From positions 1 through 27,937 of the forward strand of contig CAADSP010000084.1 in the NCBI GenBank assembly GCA_900751755.1: a DNA stretch of 27,937 nucleotides, in the 5' to 3' direction. The position numbers were made by a program, and so were the translations under genes. This DNA comes from an uncultured Collinsella sp. (lineage in GTDB: Bacteria > Actinomycetota > Coriobacteriia > Coriobacteriales > Coriobacteriaceae). Numbering within the stretch: the stretch's first letter is position 1; each line of letters starts with the position of its first letter. The notes under the pieces are model-generated. The model worked only from the letters and a program-made list of their open reading frames with translations, was not told the origin of the DNA and made no database searches. Shown one piece after another: positions 7,276 through 14,009 of the stretch.

Positions 7276-8145
7276 TTATTGAGCAATAGCGTAAAGGTCA
7301 AACCCGCCCTGCGGTGTGGTGTCGACCGTGTCGGGCGCCTGTGAGTTAAAGCTCACGGGGACCATGCGCTTTGAGGCGCGGAAGCGCGTGCCGTCGGTGG
7401 CGACGGGCGGTTCATCGACGGTGAGCTCGTAGTCGCCGGGCTTAAGTTCGATGCCGTCACCAGCGGAATTGACGTATTGATACTCGTCAATCGTCTGCCC
7501 TTTGAGCGTGCGCCCCACGATGTGAATGAGCATTTGGCTGTCGCCGCGCGCGGTGTCCCACGTCGCGCCGTCCTTGACCTCGACCGACACATGTACCGAG
7601 CGCGTGCGGCCGAGCGATTGCTCGACAGACATCTCGACCTTGGCTGCGTCTTTTCGCTGTTGCTCAACATGGCTCCAGACGTTTCCAATTACCGAGCAGG
7701 CGATAACGCCGGCCATGAAGGCGATAAGGATGGGGCCAAGCAGAGAGCGACGTCCTGCATCTTCCTCGCGAGACAGATTGGGGCGACGTGTGGGCGCGGG
7801 CGCCTGGGCACCCTGCGAGGGCACGTCGAGAATACTGAAGGATGCCGTGCTGTCGGGATCGATGGTGTGACGCGGCTGTGGGGTCTTTGCCGGCGAGATC
7901 GACATGTCGGCTGGCTCGCCGAGCGTGGCCGTAGCGTCGGCCTTGGCCTCGTCTGCCTCGGCCTGGGCCCAAGCTTGTTCGAAGGTCAGAGGCTCGACGG
8001 GGTCGAGGGCGGCGTCCGAGTCGGCGGCGACGTCGTTGCCGGTCTCGTCCTCGTCGATCGACACGTCACGCGGCGTGGGCTCGTCCCACTCCTCGTCCGG
8101 AGCCTCACCCTCGCTATACCACCATTCAAAGTTATCGATATCCAT
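7276..8145 (-). CDS. Acidic single-pass membrane protein of unknown function
   Basis: No family is recognised. The 289-aa protein has a very acidic, Trp/Glu-rich N-terminal tail (residues 1-130: low complexity, rich in D, E, A, P and T). A short basic patch (RRSLLG) follows, then one hydrophobic helix at about 134-156 and a 130-residue C-terminal part with beta-rich spacing (VHVSVEVKDG, MLIHIVGRTL, YELTVDEPPV). The charge pattern predicts the acidic tail inside and the C-terminal domain outside the cell. There is no signal peptidase site. The start at 8145 has AAGGGG upstream. It lies 79 nt from the epimerase gene on the same strand and diverges from the MFS gene. It may be lineage-specific. 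Confidence 0.75.
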   Translation of the reverse strand: MDIDNFEWWYSEGEAPDEEWDEPTPRDVSIDEDETGNDVAADSDAALDPVEPLTFEQAWAQAEADEAKADATATLGEPADMSISPAKTPQPRHTIDPDSTASFSILDVPSQGAQAPAPTRRPNLSREEDAGRRSLLGPILIAFMAGVIACSVIGNVWSHVEQQRKDAAKVEMSVEQSLGRTRSVHVSVEVKDGATWDTARGDSQMLIHIVGRTLKGQTIDEYQYVNSAGDGIELKPGDYELTVDEPPVATDGTRFRASKRMVPVSFNSQAPDTVDTTPQGGFDLYAIAQ

Positions 8146-8233
8146 ACGGGGCGCCCCTTAGGCCTCGCAAATAAACACTTGCTAGCCTTATACCCCCAGA
8201 CGGCACGGCGGCTCGCCGGCACAGATAGGAAAA

Positions 8234-8292
8234 CCATCACAACATTCGACGCTTTTCCTCGTTTTCGAGATTTTCATCGAATGTTGTGACGG
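8234..8292. repeat. Inverted repeat CCRTCACAACATTCGA
   Basis: 16-bp arms (8234-8249 and 8277-8292) with a single mismatch flank a 27-nt loop. It lies in the 259-bp divergent gap between the membrane-protein gene and the MFS gene, 23 bp before an AAAGGGA palindrome. Confidence 0.8.
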
Positions 8293-8314
8293 TTTGGGCG
8301 GCAGCCACGCCGCG

Positions 8315-8347
8315 AATGTGACAAAGAGACTGTCCCTTTGTCACATT
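8315..8347. repeat. AAAGGGA-core palindrome
   Basis: AATGTGACAAAG and its complement form the arms, and the centre is GACTGTC. One arm carries A in place of G (AAAGAGA), giving a single mismatch. It is the only copy in the window not placed just after a stop codon; it lies 58 bp upstream of the MFS start. Confidence 0.85.
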
Positions 8348-8404
8348 CTGTTAGAGTTGCAGGGATTGAATCCCGCTTATTCATGCGACATTGGAGTGAC
8401 AACC

Positions 8405-9646
8405 TTGACCGCCGCAACCACGCCTAAAAGTAAGTCAACCGCCGCCGCGCTCTCCCCCGCGCGCACCAAGCTCTGCCTGGCGCTGCTCGTGCTGTTGGGA
8501 TTCTCGCTCGGCTGCTCCGAGTTCGTGGTCATCGGCATCGAAAGCGACTTGGCAACGGAACTCGGCGTATCGCTTGCCACCGCAGGCCAACTTATTAGCG
8601 TGTTCGCACTGATCTACGCTATCGCGACGCCGGTGCTCGCGCTCAGCACGGGGCGCTTCCGTCGTTACCAACTGCTCGTGTGCTATAGCATCGTCTTTGT
8701 GCTCGGCAATCTGGTCATGGCGCTGGCACCCAACTTTCAAGTGCTGTTCGCCTCGCGCATCATCTTGGGCTCCGTCTCGGGCGCACTGCTCGCCGTGGGC
8801 GTGACGTATATCCCCGAGCTGCTGTCCCCGCAGCAGACCTCACTCGCCATCTCGGTGGTGTACGGCGCGTTTTCCGTGGCAATGGTCTTTGTCACTTCGA
8901 TCGGCAAGTTTGTGGCCGACACGCTCGACTGGCACGTGGCCATGTACGGCACGCTAACCTTTGCCGTTCTGATCTGCGGAGCGCTCGTGGCGTTTATGCC
9001 GCGCGCTGGGCAAACCGACGAGCCCGCCACCTTTCGCGAGCAGGCGGGTCTGCTACGCGAGCCGAGCATCATCACCGGTATGCTCATCTTCTTGTTTGGC
9101 GTGGGGTCGGTCTATGTGTTCTACGGCTACGTGACGCCCTATCTGGAGCAGGTGTTGGGTATGGGCACGGTCGAAGCCAGTACCACGCTCATGGCCTACG
9201 GCGTGTTCTGCCTGATCTCGAACATCCTGGGCGGATGGATCGATGCGCGCTTTGGCATGAAGGCGCTACTCGTGACGTTTGTGCTGCAGGCAGCGGCATT
9301 GTTTGAGCTGTTTGCCGTGGGCGCTGCCATGCCGCTCGCACTTGTCTTTGTCTTTAGCCTGGCGATGCTCATGTACCTGTTCTCGGTGTCGTGCATCACG
9401 CACTTTATGGACGTGGCTCGCAGCCGCCATCCCAAATCGATGGTGCTCGCGAACTCGGTAGAACCCATGGCGTTTAATGTCGGCATTTCGTTTGGCACCG
9501 CGGTGGGCGGTGCCGTGGTAAGCGGAGCTGGCATTGCATATGTAGGCGCAGTGGGTGCCGCGTTCTCGCTTGTGGCCTGGGTGCTTACGCTGGTGACGAT
9601 TAAGTTGGCTCGCTGGGAACGCAAGAGGGCGATGGCGCAGGCGTAG
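8405..9646 (+). CDS. MFS transporter, DHA1/AraJ-like drug or sugar efflux
   Basis: An inner-membrane secondary transporter, probably a proton antiporter exporting drugs or sugars. The 413-aa protein shows about twelve hydrophobic segments. The first loop region is typical of the family (GCSEFVVIGI then TAGQLISVFALIYAIATPVL), followed by the motif-A remnant TGRFRRYQLL. The frame opens upstream, but those codons run through a palindromic repeat. TTG at 8405 is preferred, with GGAG 8 nt upstream; GTG at 8396 is the alternative. A phosphatase gene follows on the same strand 45 nt after the stop. The substrate is unknown. Confidence 0.88.
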   Translation: MTAATTPKSKSTAAALSPARTKLCLALLVLLGFSLGCSEFVVIGIESDLATELGVSLATAGQLISVFALIYAIATPVLALSTGRFRRYQLLVCYSIVFVLGNLVMALAPNFQVLFASRIILGSVSGALLAVGVTYIPELLSPQQTSLAISVVYGAFSVAMVFVTSIGKFVADTLDWHVAMYGTLTFAVLICGALVAFMPRAGQTDEPATFREQAGLLREPSIITGMLIFLFGVGSVYVFYGYVTPYLEQVLGMGTVEASTTLMAYGVFCLISNILGGWIDARFGMKALLVTFVLQAAALFELFAVGAAMPLALVFVFSLAMLMYLFSVSCITHFMDVARSRHPKSMVLANSVEPMAFNVGISFGTAVGGAVVSGAGIAYVGAVGAAFSLVAWVLTLVTIKLARWERKRAMAQA

Positions 9647-9691
9647 ATGCGATACTCGAGCTCGATGATGGCGATCGAAAGGAAACCGCAT

Positions 9692-10138
9692 ATGCAACGT
9701 GTACTGTTTATCTGCTATGGAAATATCTGTCGCTCGACGATGGCCGAGTCGGTGTTTACCGAGCTGGTGCGGCGCGCCGGGCGCGCGGGCGAGTTTGTCA
9801 TTGACTCCGCTGCGACCTCGACCGAGGAGATCGGCAACCCGCCACACCACGGTACCGTTGTCAAGCTGCGCGAGGTCGGGATTCCCGTCGTCGCACATCG
9901 TGCACGTCAGGTGCGTCGCGCGGAGTATAGCGACTGGGACCACATTGTCTATATGGACGACGAGAACGCCCGCGGCCTGTACCGAATTTTTGGGAAGGAC
10001 CCCGATGGCAAGATCTCGCGCCTGCTCGATTGGACCGATCGCCCCGGCGACGTGGCCGACCCCTGGTACACCGGCAATTTCGATGCCACGTACCGCGACG
10101 TGCTCGCCGGTTGCACCGCTATGCTCGAGCAACTGTAG
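9692..10138 (+). CDS. Low-molecular-weight protein-tyrosine phosphatase
   Basis: A cytosolic phosphatase using a cysteinyl-phosphate intermediate. At 148 aa it has the usual family length. The P-loop CYGNICRS supplies the C8-X5-R14 signature, and the general acid is D123 in the DPWY motif (123-126). The residue after RS is T rather than the more common P. The ATG at 9692 is preferred because AAAGGA lies about 9 nt upstream. No tyrosine kinase or polysaccharide gene is adjacent, so the target protein cannot be named. It may be co-transcribed with the MFS gene. Confidence 0.93.
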   Translation: MQRVLFICYGNICRSTMAESVFTELVRRAGRAGEFVIDSAATSTEEIGNPPHHGTVVKLREVGIPVVAHRARQVRRAEYSDWDHIVYMDDENARGLYRIFGKDPDGKISRLLDWTDRPGDVADPWYTGNFDATYRDVLAGCTAMLEQL

Positions 10139-10203
10139 GCGCTCGGGCGGTGCGGGCCACGCCTTCGGCGCGAAACGAGCGCGGATAATCTCCGACATGA
10201 AAA

Positions 10204-10271
10204 ATGAGTGTGGATTTTCTCCCGCTTTGAGCGTTCAAGTGCGCCCTAAACGGGAGAAAATCCACGCTCAT
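10204..10271. repeat. Long inverted repeat after the phosphatase gene
   Basis: 21-bp arms (10204-10224 and 10251-10271) pair except for one T-G wobble and flank a 26-nt loop. It lies 65 bp after the phosphatase stop and 2 bp before the AAAGGGA palindrome at 10274. The two convergent genes on either side may share these hairpins as terminators. Confidence 0.85.
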
Positions 10272-10273
10272 GA

Positions 10274-10304
10274 ATGTGGCAAAGGGACTGCCCCTTTGCC
10301 ACAT
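10274..10304. repeat. AAAGGGA-core palindrome with compensatory changes
   Basis: ATGTGGCAAAGGG and its near-complement. Relative to other copies, GTGAC has become GTGGC and GTCAC has become GCCAC, which keeps the stem paired. It lies 12 nt beyond the stop codon of the AAA ATPase gene. Confidence 0.85.
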
Positions 10305-10316
10305 CCGGGACTGGCC

Positions 10317-11678
10317 CTAGACCGGCTTGACCTCCAGCTTTATCCCCTCGGCGCAGGAGTCGCCCAAAACATCCGAAAGGGCCCAGGTCGCATATAGCGG
10401 CAAATAGAGAACCGCTCCGTTGCGCTCAACGTTGCCTCTCGAGAAAACAATCCCGAGCCTTACGCCATATTCAGCCGTATCAAGCACATGACCGAGCGCA
10501 GCGTGCGCGTGGTAATAGGAGCCCGATTTAACCTCGATCGGAACAGCCGTCCCATCCGGTCCGTCGACCACAAAGTCCACTTCACCGCGCTTTTTTGTCT
10601 GATAGTAGTAAAGCTGGCGATTTTGGGCAGCCAGCTGCTGGGCCACCACGTTTTCGTAAATGCCGCCCAGATTGGGCTCCTTGCTATCAAGATACGCCGC
10701 TTGGGCGACTCCAACGGGGTAGCGCGCCATCAACATGCCCGTATCCGATTGGTATAGCTTGAACTGCGATGGCCGTGCCGTCTTGAGCAGGGGCGACTTT
10801 GGCTCGGTTACGATATCGGCTTTGAGAGCAACGCCGGCATCGACAAGCCAGACAAAATCTCGCTGGTACTTCTCATAATGCGCCTTGGGGTCAATGGAAT
10901 TGAGCACGAAACGCTTGTGTTCGCCCTCAAGCATAATGGGGAGCTGATCGTAGATGCTCTGCACCTGAAGGGCACGCCCGCTTGCATACTTGGAAATATC
11001 CCGTCGGTACTGTTCGTTGAGCTCGGACTGTAGCTGACGAACAGAGGCAAGGTCGCCCTGCGTGTCAAGGAAACGCTGCACGACCTCCGGCATTCCGCCG
11101 ACAACGGTATAGGTCCTGAAGTTTGCCATCATCGCGTCATGAATGTAATCAGGAATGGGCCTCTCGCTGATACACGCGTCACGTATCGTTTGGCGAGCCC
11201 CCTCGCTCACTCCGGTTGCCCAGCAAAACTCCTCAAAATCGAGCGGGAACATCCTAAGCTCGTGGACATACCCCACGGGATAGGACCTGACGCCCTTGAA
11301 CTGGGTCCCGAGCATTGACCCCGAAAACACCCAGCGGCACCTCCCGTCCTCAACAAGGAACTTTGCCATCGTCATGATGTCGGGGGCCTCTTGGACCTCA
11401 TCGATAAACACAAGCGTTTTGCCTGGCGCAATCGACTTTCCCGAAAGAAGCGTCACCCTGCTGATGAAATCATCGGCATTCCGCGCCTCGAGAAGAGCAT
11501 CTTTTGCCTGGCGATTTTCCATGAGGTTAAGCTCGATGTAGGTTGCATGGTTGGCTTTGCCAAATGCGCGAATCGAATAGCTTTTGCCAATCTGGCGAGA
11601 ACCCGTAATGAACAAGGCCTTTTGCTCGGAAGACTTCAGCCAACGCTCCAGCTCTGCCGCTATTTTCCTGCGCAGCAT
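10317..11678 (-). CDS. AAA (AAA_14) ATPase with DUF4143 C-terminal domain
   Basis: The 453-aa product belongs to the widespread AAA_14/DUF4143 family, whose cellular role is poorly defined. Walker A GSRQIGKS is at 26-33 and Walker B VFIDEVQE has D93-E94. The C-terminal domain ends with GEVDFVV...PIEVKSG (D368, E382, K384), the D-ExK arrangement of PD-(D/E)XK nuclease-like folds, so nucleic-acid cleavage is possible but unproven. The start at 11678 has AGGAG 5-6 nt upstream. It stands alone, with an AT-rich upstream region carrying three phased direct repeats (11701-11785), which suggests autoregulation. Lower GC in its leader than its neighbours hints at transfer. Confidence 0.9.
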   Translation of the reverse strand: MLRRKIAAELERWLKSSEQKALFITGSRQIGKSYSIRAFGKANHATYIELNLMENRQAKDALLEARNADDFISRVTLLSGKSIAPGKTLVFIDEVQEAPDIMTMAKFLVEDGRCRWVFSGSMLGTQFKGVRSYPVGYVHELRMFPLDFEEFCWATGVSEGARQTIRDACISERPIPDYIHDAMMANFRTYTVVGGMPEVVQRFLDTQGDLASVRQLQSELNEQYRRDISKYASGRALQVQSIYDQLPIMLEGEHKRFVLNSIDPKAHYEKYQRDFVWLVDAGVALKADIVTEPKSPLLKTARPSQFKLYQSDTGMLMARYPVGVAQAAYLDSKEPNLGGIYENVVAQQLAAQNRQLYYYQTKKRGEVDFVVDGPDGTAVPIEVKSGSYYHAHAALGHVLDTAEYGVRLGIVFSRGNVERNGAVLYLPLYATWALSDVLGDSCAEGIKLEVKPV

Positions 11679-11700
11679 AGGCTCTCCTCTCAATATCATC

Positions 11701-11785
11701 GAATGAAATGCAGAGTTTATATGCTTGATTATCGATGAAATGAAGAGTTTTTAGAACCTAAAATCGGATGAAATGCAGAGATTTA
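11701..11785 (-). promoter_or_regulatory. Three phased direct repeats upstream of the AAA ATPase gene
   Basis: The core ATGAAATGMAGAGWTT starts at 11703, 11735 and 11768, spaced 32 and 33 bp apart, about three helical turns. All three face the same way and begin about 25 bp upstream of the gene start. The even phasing on one DNA face suggests cooperative binding of a regulator, possibly the gene's own product. No clear sigma-70 boxes were picked out. Confidence 0.55.
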
Positions 11786-11820
11786 GGATTATAAGCAAAA
11801 AAGAAGGGGCAGCCCCGGCG

Positions 11821-11853
11821 AATGTGACAAAGGGACTGTCCCTTTGTCACATT
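11821..11853. repeat. AAAGGGA-core palindrome (perfect copy)
   Basis: Arms AATGTGACAAAGGGA and complement around a 3-nt centre. It lies 8 nt beyond the stop codon of the TIGR04076 gene and probably forms the 3'-end hairpin of that mRNA. Confidence 0.88.
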
Positions 11854-11861
11854 GCGCTCGA

Positions 11862-12191
11862 CTACTCGTCGACGATCTCGGCAAGCCAGACGTTCAGCGT
11901 ATCGACCTCGGGACAGCAGAACTTTGCCGTACCAGGCTCGTTGCCGGGCACGGTTCCGCCATAGCGCAAGATATCGATATAGGGAAAGCCCACATGGCAG
12001 GCCATGGCGCACATCTTGCCGCGGTCGCGGTCGAAGTCGAAGACGTCACCCGGCTTGTGCCCGTGATGGCAGCGGCATGTGCCCAGCTGGTCCACGCAGC
12101 TAATGCGAATACGTGGGCGCTTGCCGCGCGGGGCACCGAGCGGCTTGCCCCCGCCCGCAGGCTTGGCGCCGCCCTCGCCAGCATTACTCAT
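11862..12191 (-). CDS. TIGR04076 family cysteine-rich protein
   Basis: A small 109-aa protein with a Gly/Pro/Lys-rich N-terminal tail (1-28). A conserved part then has CRCHHGHKPGDVFDFDRDRG (Cys-His cluster near 39-45), GKMCAMA, YIDILRYGG and a late CC pair. This order of motifs (Cys-GHK-GD-F-F, C-MA, P-Y--LRYGG) is characteristic of TIGR04076, whose function is unknown. The cysteines and histidines suggest metal binding, but that is inference. The ATG overlaps the end of the pyridoxamine kinase gene by 8 nt (ATGAGTAA), so it is translated by coupling. The leader of about 28 residues is longer than usual; no better internal start was evident. Confidence 0.85.
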   Translation of the reverse strand: MSNAGEGGAKPAGGGKPLGAPRGKRPRIRISCVDQLGTCRCHHGHKPGDVFDFDRDRGKMCAMACHVGFPYIDILRYGGTVPGNEPGTAKFCCPEVDTLNVWLAEIVDE

Positions 12192-13008
12192 GGTCGATCA
12201 CATCCAGACAGGCCTCGATGGGAAGACCGGCCGATTTGTCCTCTTGGTCGGCATTGCGTTCGATAAGCTCGGCCACCACGCGCATGGCATCGGACGTCGC
12301 GCGCTGCAGACTCCAGCCTGCCATAACGCGGCCGACGAGCACCGCCGAGAACGTGTCGCCCGTGCCCGGGAAATAAACCGGAATGAGCTCAAAGGGAATC
12401 GTAAAGTACTCCCCCGCCACATGGTCGTAACCGATAACCGCGTTCGTGCCATTGACCACGGCACTCGTAATGACCACCGACTTGGCACCCAGCTCGCGCA
12501 CGGCGTCCACAAGGGCGCGGGCCTCGTCGGGCGTGATTTGCTCGGCGATAGGCGTATCGGTGAGCAGACATGCCTCGGTATAGTTGGGCACCGCGTAGTC
12601 TGCGCACTCCAGCAGATGCCGCATAAGGCCAATCGTGGACTCGGGCACGCCCGCATAGAGCTTGCCGTTGTCGCCCATGATGGGGTCGACGAACACCTTG
12701 GTGCCCTTTTGCGCACGACGGTGGCAAAAGTCCGAGATGATGCGCGTCTCTTCCTCGGTCACGATAAAGCCGGTCGAGATAGCGTCGAACTCAAAGCCGA
12801 GCTCCTCCCAGATAGCGAGGCTTTGGCGCACGTACTCGGTGGTGTCGTGGATGTAGAACTTGGGATAGTTGAGCGTATCGGACACCAGCGCCGTCGGCAG
12901 GTTATGGATGCGGTAGCCCATGTGCGACAGCACCGGCAGCATGGCGGAAAGCGCGACCTTGCCGTAGCCGCACATATCGTTAATCAGCAGCAGCTGAGTG
13001 TTCTTCAT
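12184..13008 (-). CDS. Pyridoxamine/pyridoxal kinase (PdxY/PdxK type)
   Basis: A cytosolic ribokinase-fold enzyme that phosphorylates the B6 vitamers pyridoxal, pyridoxamine or pyridoxine with ATP, a salvage route to pyridoxal phosphate. The 274-aa product has the family N-terminus (LLINDMCGYGKVALSAMLPVL), the VFVDPIMGDNGKLY metal/ATP region near 105-118, and the anion-hole motif GTGD with catalytic D218. The ATG at 13008 has AGGGGG upstream. The stop overlaps the following TIGR04076 gene by 8 nt. No B6 synthesis genes are nearby. The reading frame is intact with no missing key residue. Confidence 0.93.
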   Translation of the reverse strand: MKNTQLLLINDMCGYGKVALSAMLPVLSHMGYRIHNLPTALVSDTLNYPKFYIHDTTEYVRQSLAIWEELGFEFDAISTGFIVTEEETRIISDFCHRRAQKGTKVFVDPIMGDNGKLYAGVPESTIGLMRHLLECADYAVPNYTEACLLTDTPIAEQITPDEARALVDAVRELGAKSVVITSAVVNGTNAVIGYDHVAGEYFTIPFELIPVYFPGTGDTFSAVLVGRVMAGWSLQRATSDAMRVVAELIERNADQEDKSAGLPIEACLDVIDHE

Positions 13009-13142
13009 GAGTGTCCCCCTTGGATCGGGCGCGGCGCAACGGCGCCACAGTGCAACTAAGTGTAGCGCAGGGGACGTTGCGAGCGGTCGCTAGGGGTCGC
13101 GAAGAGCGCATTGTTGCGGAAAGGTTACGGGAAGGAGGAAAC

Positions 13143-13198
13143 TAGTCGTTGGGGACGTTCTTAAATGACTAGTCAAACAAGAACGTCCCCAACGACTA
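13143..13198. repeat. GGGGACG palindrome, copy 3
   Basis: The same 20-bp arms as 6128-6183, with one substitution in the loop. It lies in the 494-bp gap between the kinase gene and marR, 60 bp before structured element C. Confidence 0.9.
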
Positions 13199-13258
13199 TC
13201 CCAAGGGATTGCATGCACCGAAACGGACCGTGGCGGAATCACAGATTGAGGACGGACA

Positions 13259-13401
13259 GCGAAAGCGTTCCTAAGCGAGCAAGGTGGCGTGAAAGAGGAA
13301 GGCATAGGCCTTGTGGCCATGCCCGACGATTGAACGCCAGATTGCCGCTTAGGAACGTTTGCAGCGTCGAGCGGTTACGGCGTTTGGCAAAACGCCGTAA
13401 C
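13259..13401 (+). ncRNA. Structured repeat element, copy C (putative small RNA)
   Basis: The outer helix pairs CGTTCCTAAGCG (13266-13277) with CGCTTAGGAACG (13346-13357). Inside it TGGCGT (13285-13290) pairs ACGCCA (13334-13339), with GAAA opposite TTGA as an internal loop. The inner hairpin is GGCAT-A-GGCC, TTGT loop, GGCC-ATGCC (13301-13323). The conserved AGATTGCC precedes the outer 3' strand and GCAGCGTCG follows it. The element ends in a 12-bp hairpin GTTACGGCGTTT/AAACGCCGTAAC (13374-13401), a probable terminator though its U-tract is poor. It ends 17 bp before the marR promoter. The base pairs differ from copy A while the loops match, which favours a selected RNA structure. Confidence 0.5.
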
Positions 13402-13418
13402 TTAATAAGTTTGGTACC

Positions 13419-13447
13419 TTGACATTCATTTCTCATGCTCCTAGATT
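13419..13447 (+). promoter_or_regulatory. Sigma-70 promoter of the marR-ABC operon
   Basis: A perfect TTGACA (13419-13424), 17-bp spacer and TAGATT (13442-13447) lie 55 bp upstream of marR. This is the clearest promoter in the window. Confidence 0.8.
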
Positions 13448-13448
13448 G

Positions 13449-13478
13449 GTTAGGCACAAAACAATTCCACTACCTAAC
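13449..13478. promoter_or_regulatory. Candidate MarR operator
   Basis: GTTAGG (13449-13454) and CCTAAC (13473-13478) form an inverted repeat separated by 18 bp, just downstream of the -10 box. That position suits repression by the adjacent MarR protein. Confidence 0.4.
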
Positions 13479-13502
13479 TAAAGAAAGGAGCAACACTAAT
13501 TC

Positions 13503-14009
13503 ATGTGCGATGAACCTCTTAACCTTTGTTCGTACGAGCCCGGCGGTGACCCGTCGCAACCGGTAGACATACCCGAAGCGGTCAGCGCCGAAGACAAACT
13601 CGCCAAGCGCATCCTGAGCGGCCTGGGTTTTTGCGGCCATTACATGCATTTTCATGGCGGAGGCGTGTCCGGCAAGGCGCCCATCATCTGCCTGCTGGCC
13701 AAGCAGCCCGGCGGCGAGATGTCGCAGCAGGAACTCGGCATGCACTTTGACCTCAAGCCGGGGTCGCTTTCCGAGATCCTGTCCAAGCTCGAGGTCAACG
13801 GCCTCATCGAGCGCAGCCGTAACCCCAAGGATCGACGGCAACTCACCATTCGCCTGACCGAAACCGGACGGGAAAACGCCCGCATCGACCAGGCGGCCCG
13901 CATCCGCTTTAGAGAACGGGCCTTTAGTGCCCTCACTCACGACGAGCGCGAGCAGCTCGCCGAAATGCTCGAGAAAATCCGTGTAACCTGGGAGGAACTG
14001 GATGATTAA
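13503..14009 (+). CDS. MarR family transcriptional regulator
   Basis: A 168-aa winged-helix DNA-binding protein that probably represses its own operon and responds to an effector exported by the linked ABC transporter. The HTH is about 73-102 (MSQQELGMHFDLKPGSLSEILSKLEVNGLIE) and the wing follows with NPKDRRQLTIRLTETG, a textbook MarR sequence. The N-terminus is extended and contains Cys2, Cys9 and a FCGHYMHFHGGG stretch (43-54) whose Cys and His residues could bind metal or sense redox state; this is speculation. AAAGGAG lies 12 nt before the ATG, a rather long spacing. The stop overlaps the first ABC gene by 8 nt (ATGATTAA). Confidence 0.93.
   Translation: MCDEPLNLCSYEPGGDPSQPVDIPEAVSAEDKLAKRILSGLGFCGHYMHFHGGGVSGKAPIICLLAKQPGGEMSQQELGMHFDLKPGSLSEILSKLEVNGLIERSRNPKDRRQLTIRLTETGRENARIDQAARIRFRERAFSALTHDEREQLAEMLEKIRVTWEELDD

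Noticed and set aside
8294..8404. Upstream extension of the MFS gene
   Set aside because: It would translate through a palindromic repeat, and its residues have no family similarity. TTG 8405 has the properly spaced ribosome site.
10317..11678. AAA/DUF4143 gene as part of a phage-defence or toxin-antitoxin system
   Set aside because: No partner gene or other defence gene is adjacent. The family is widespread outside defence islands, and the evidence supports only a stand-alone ATPase.
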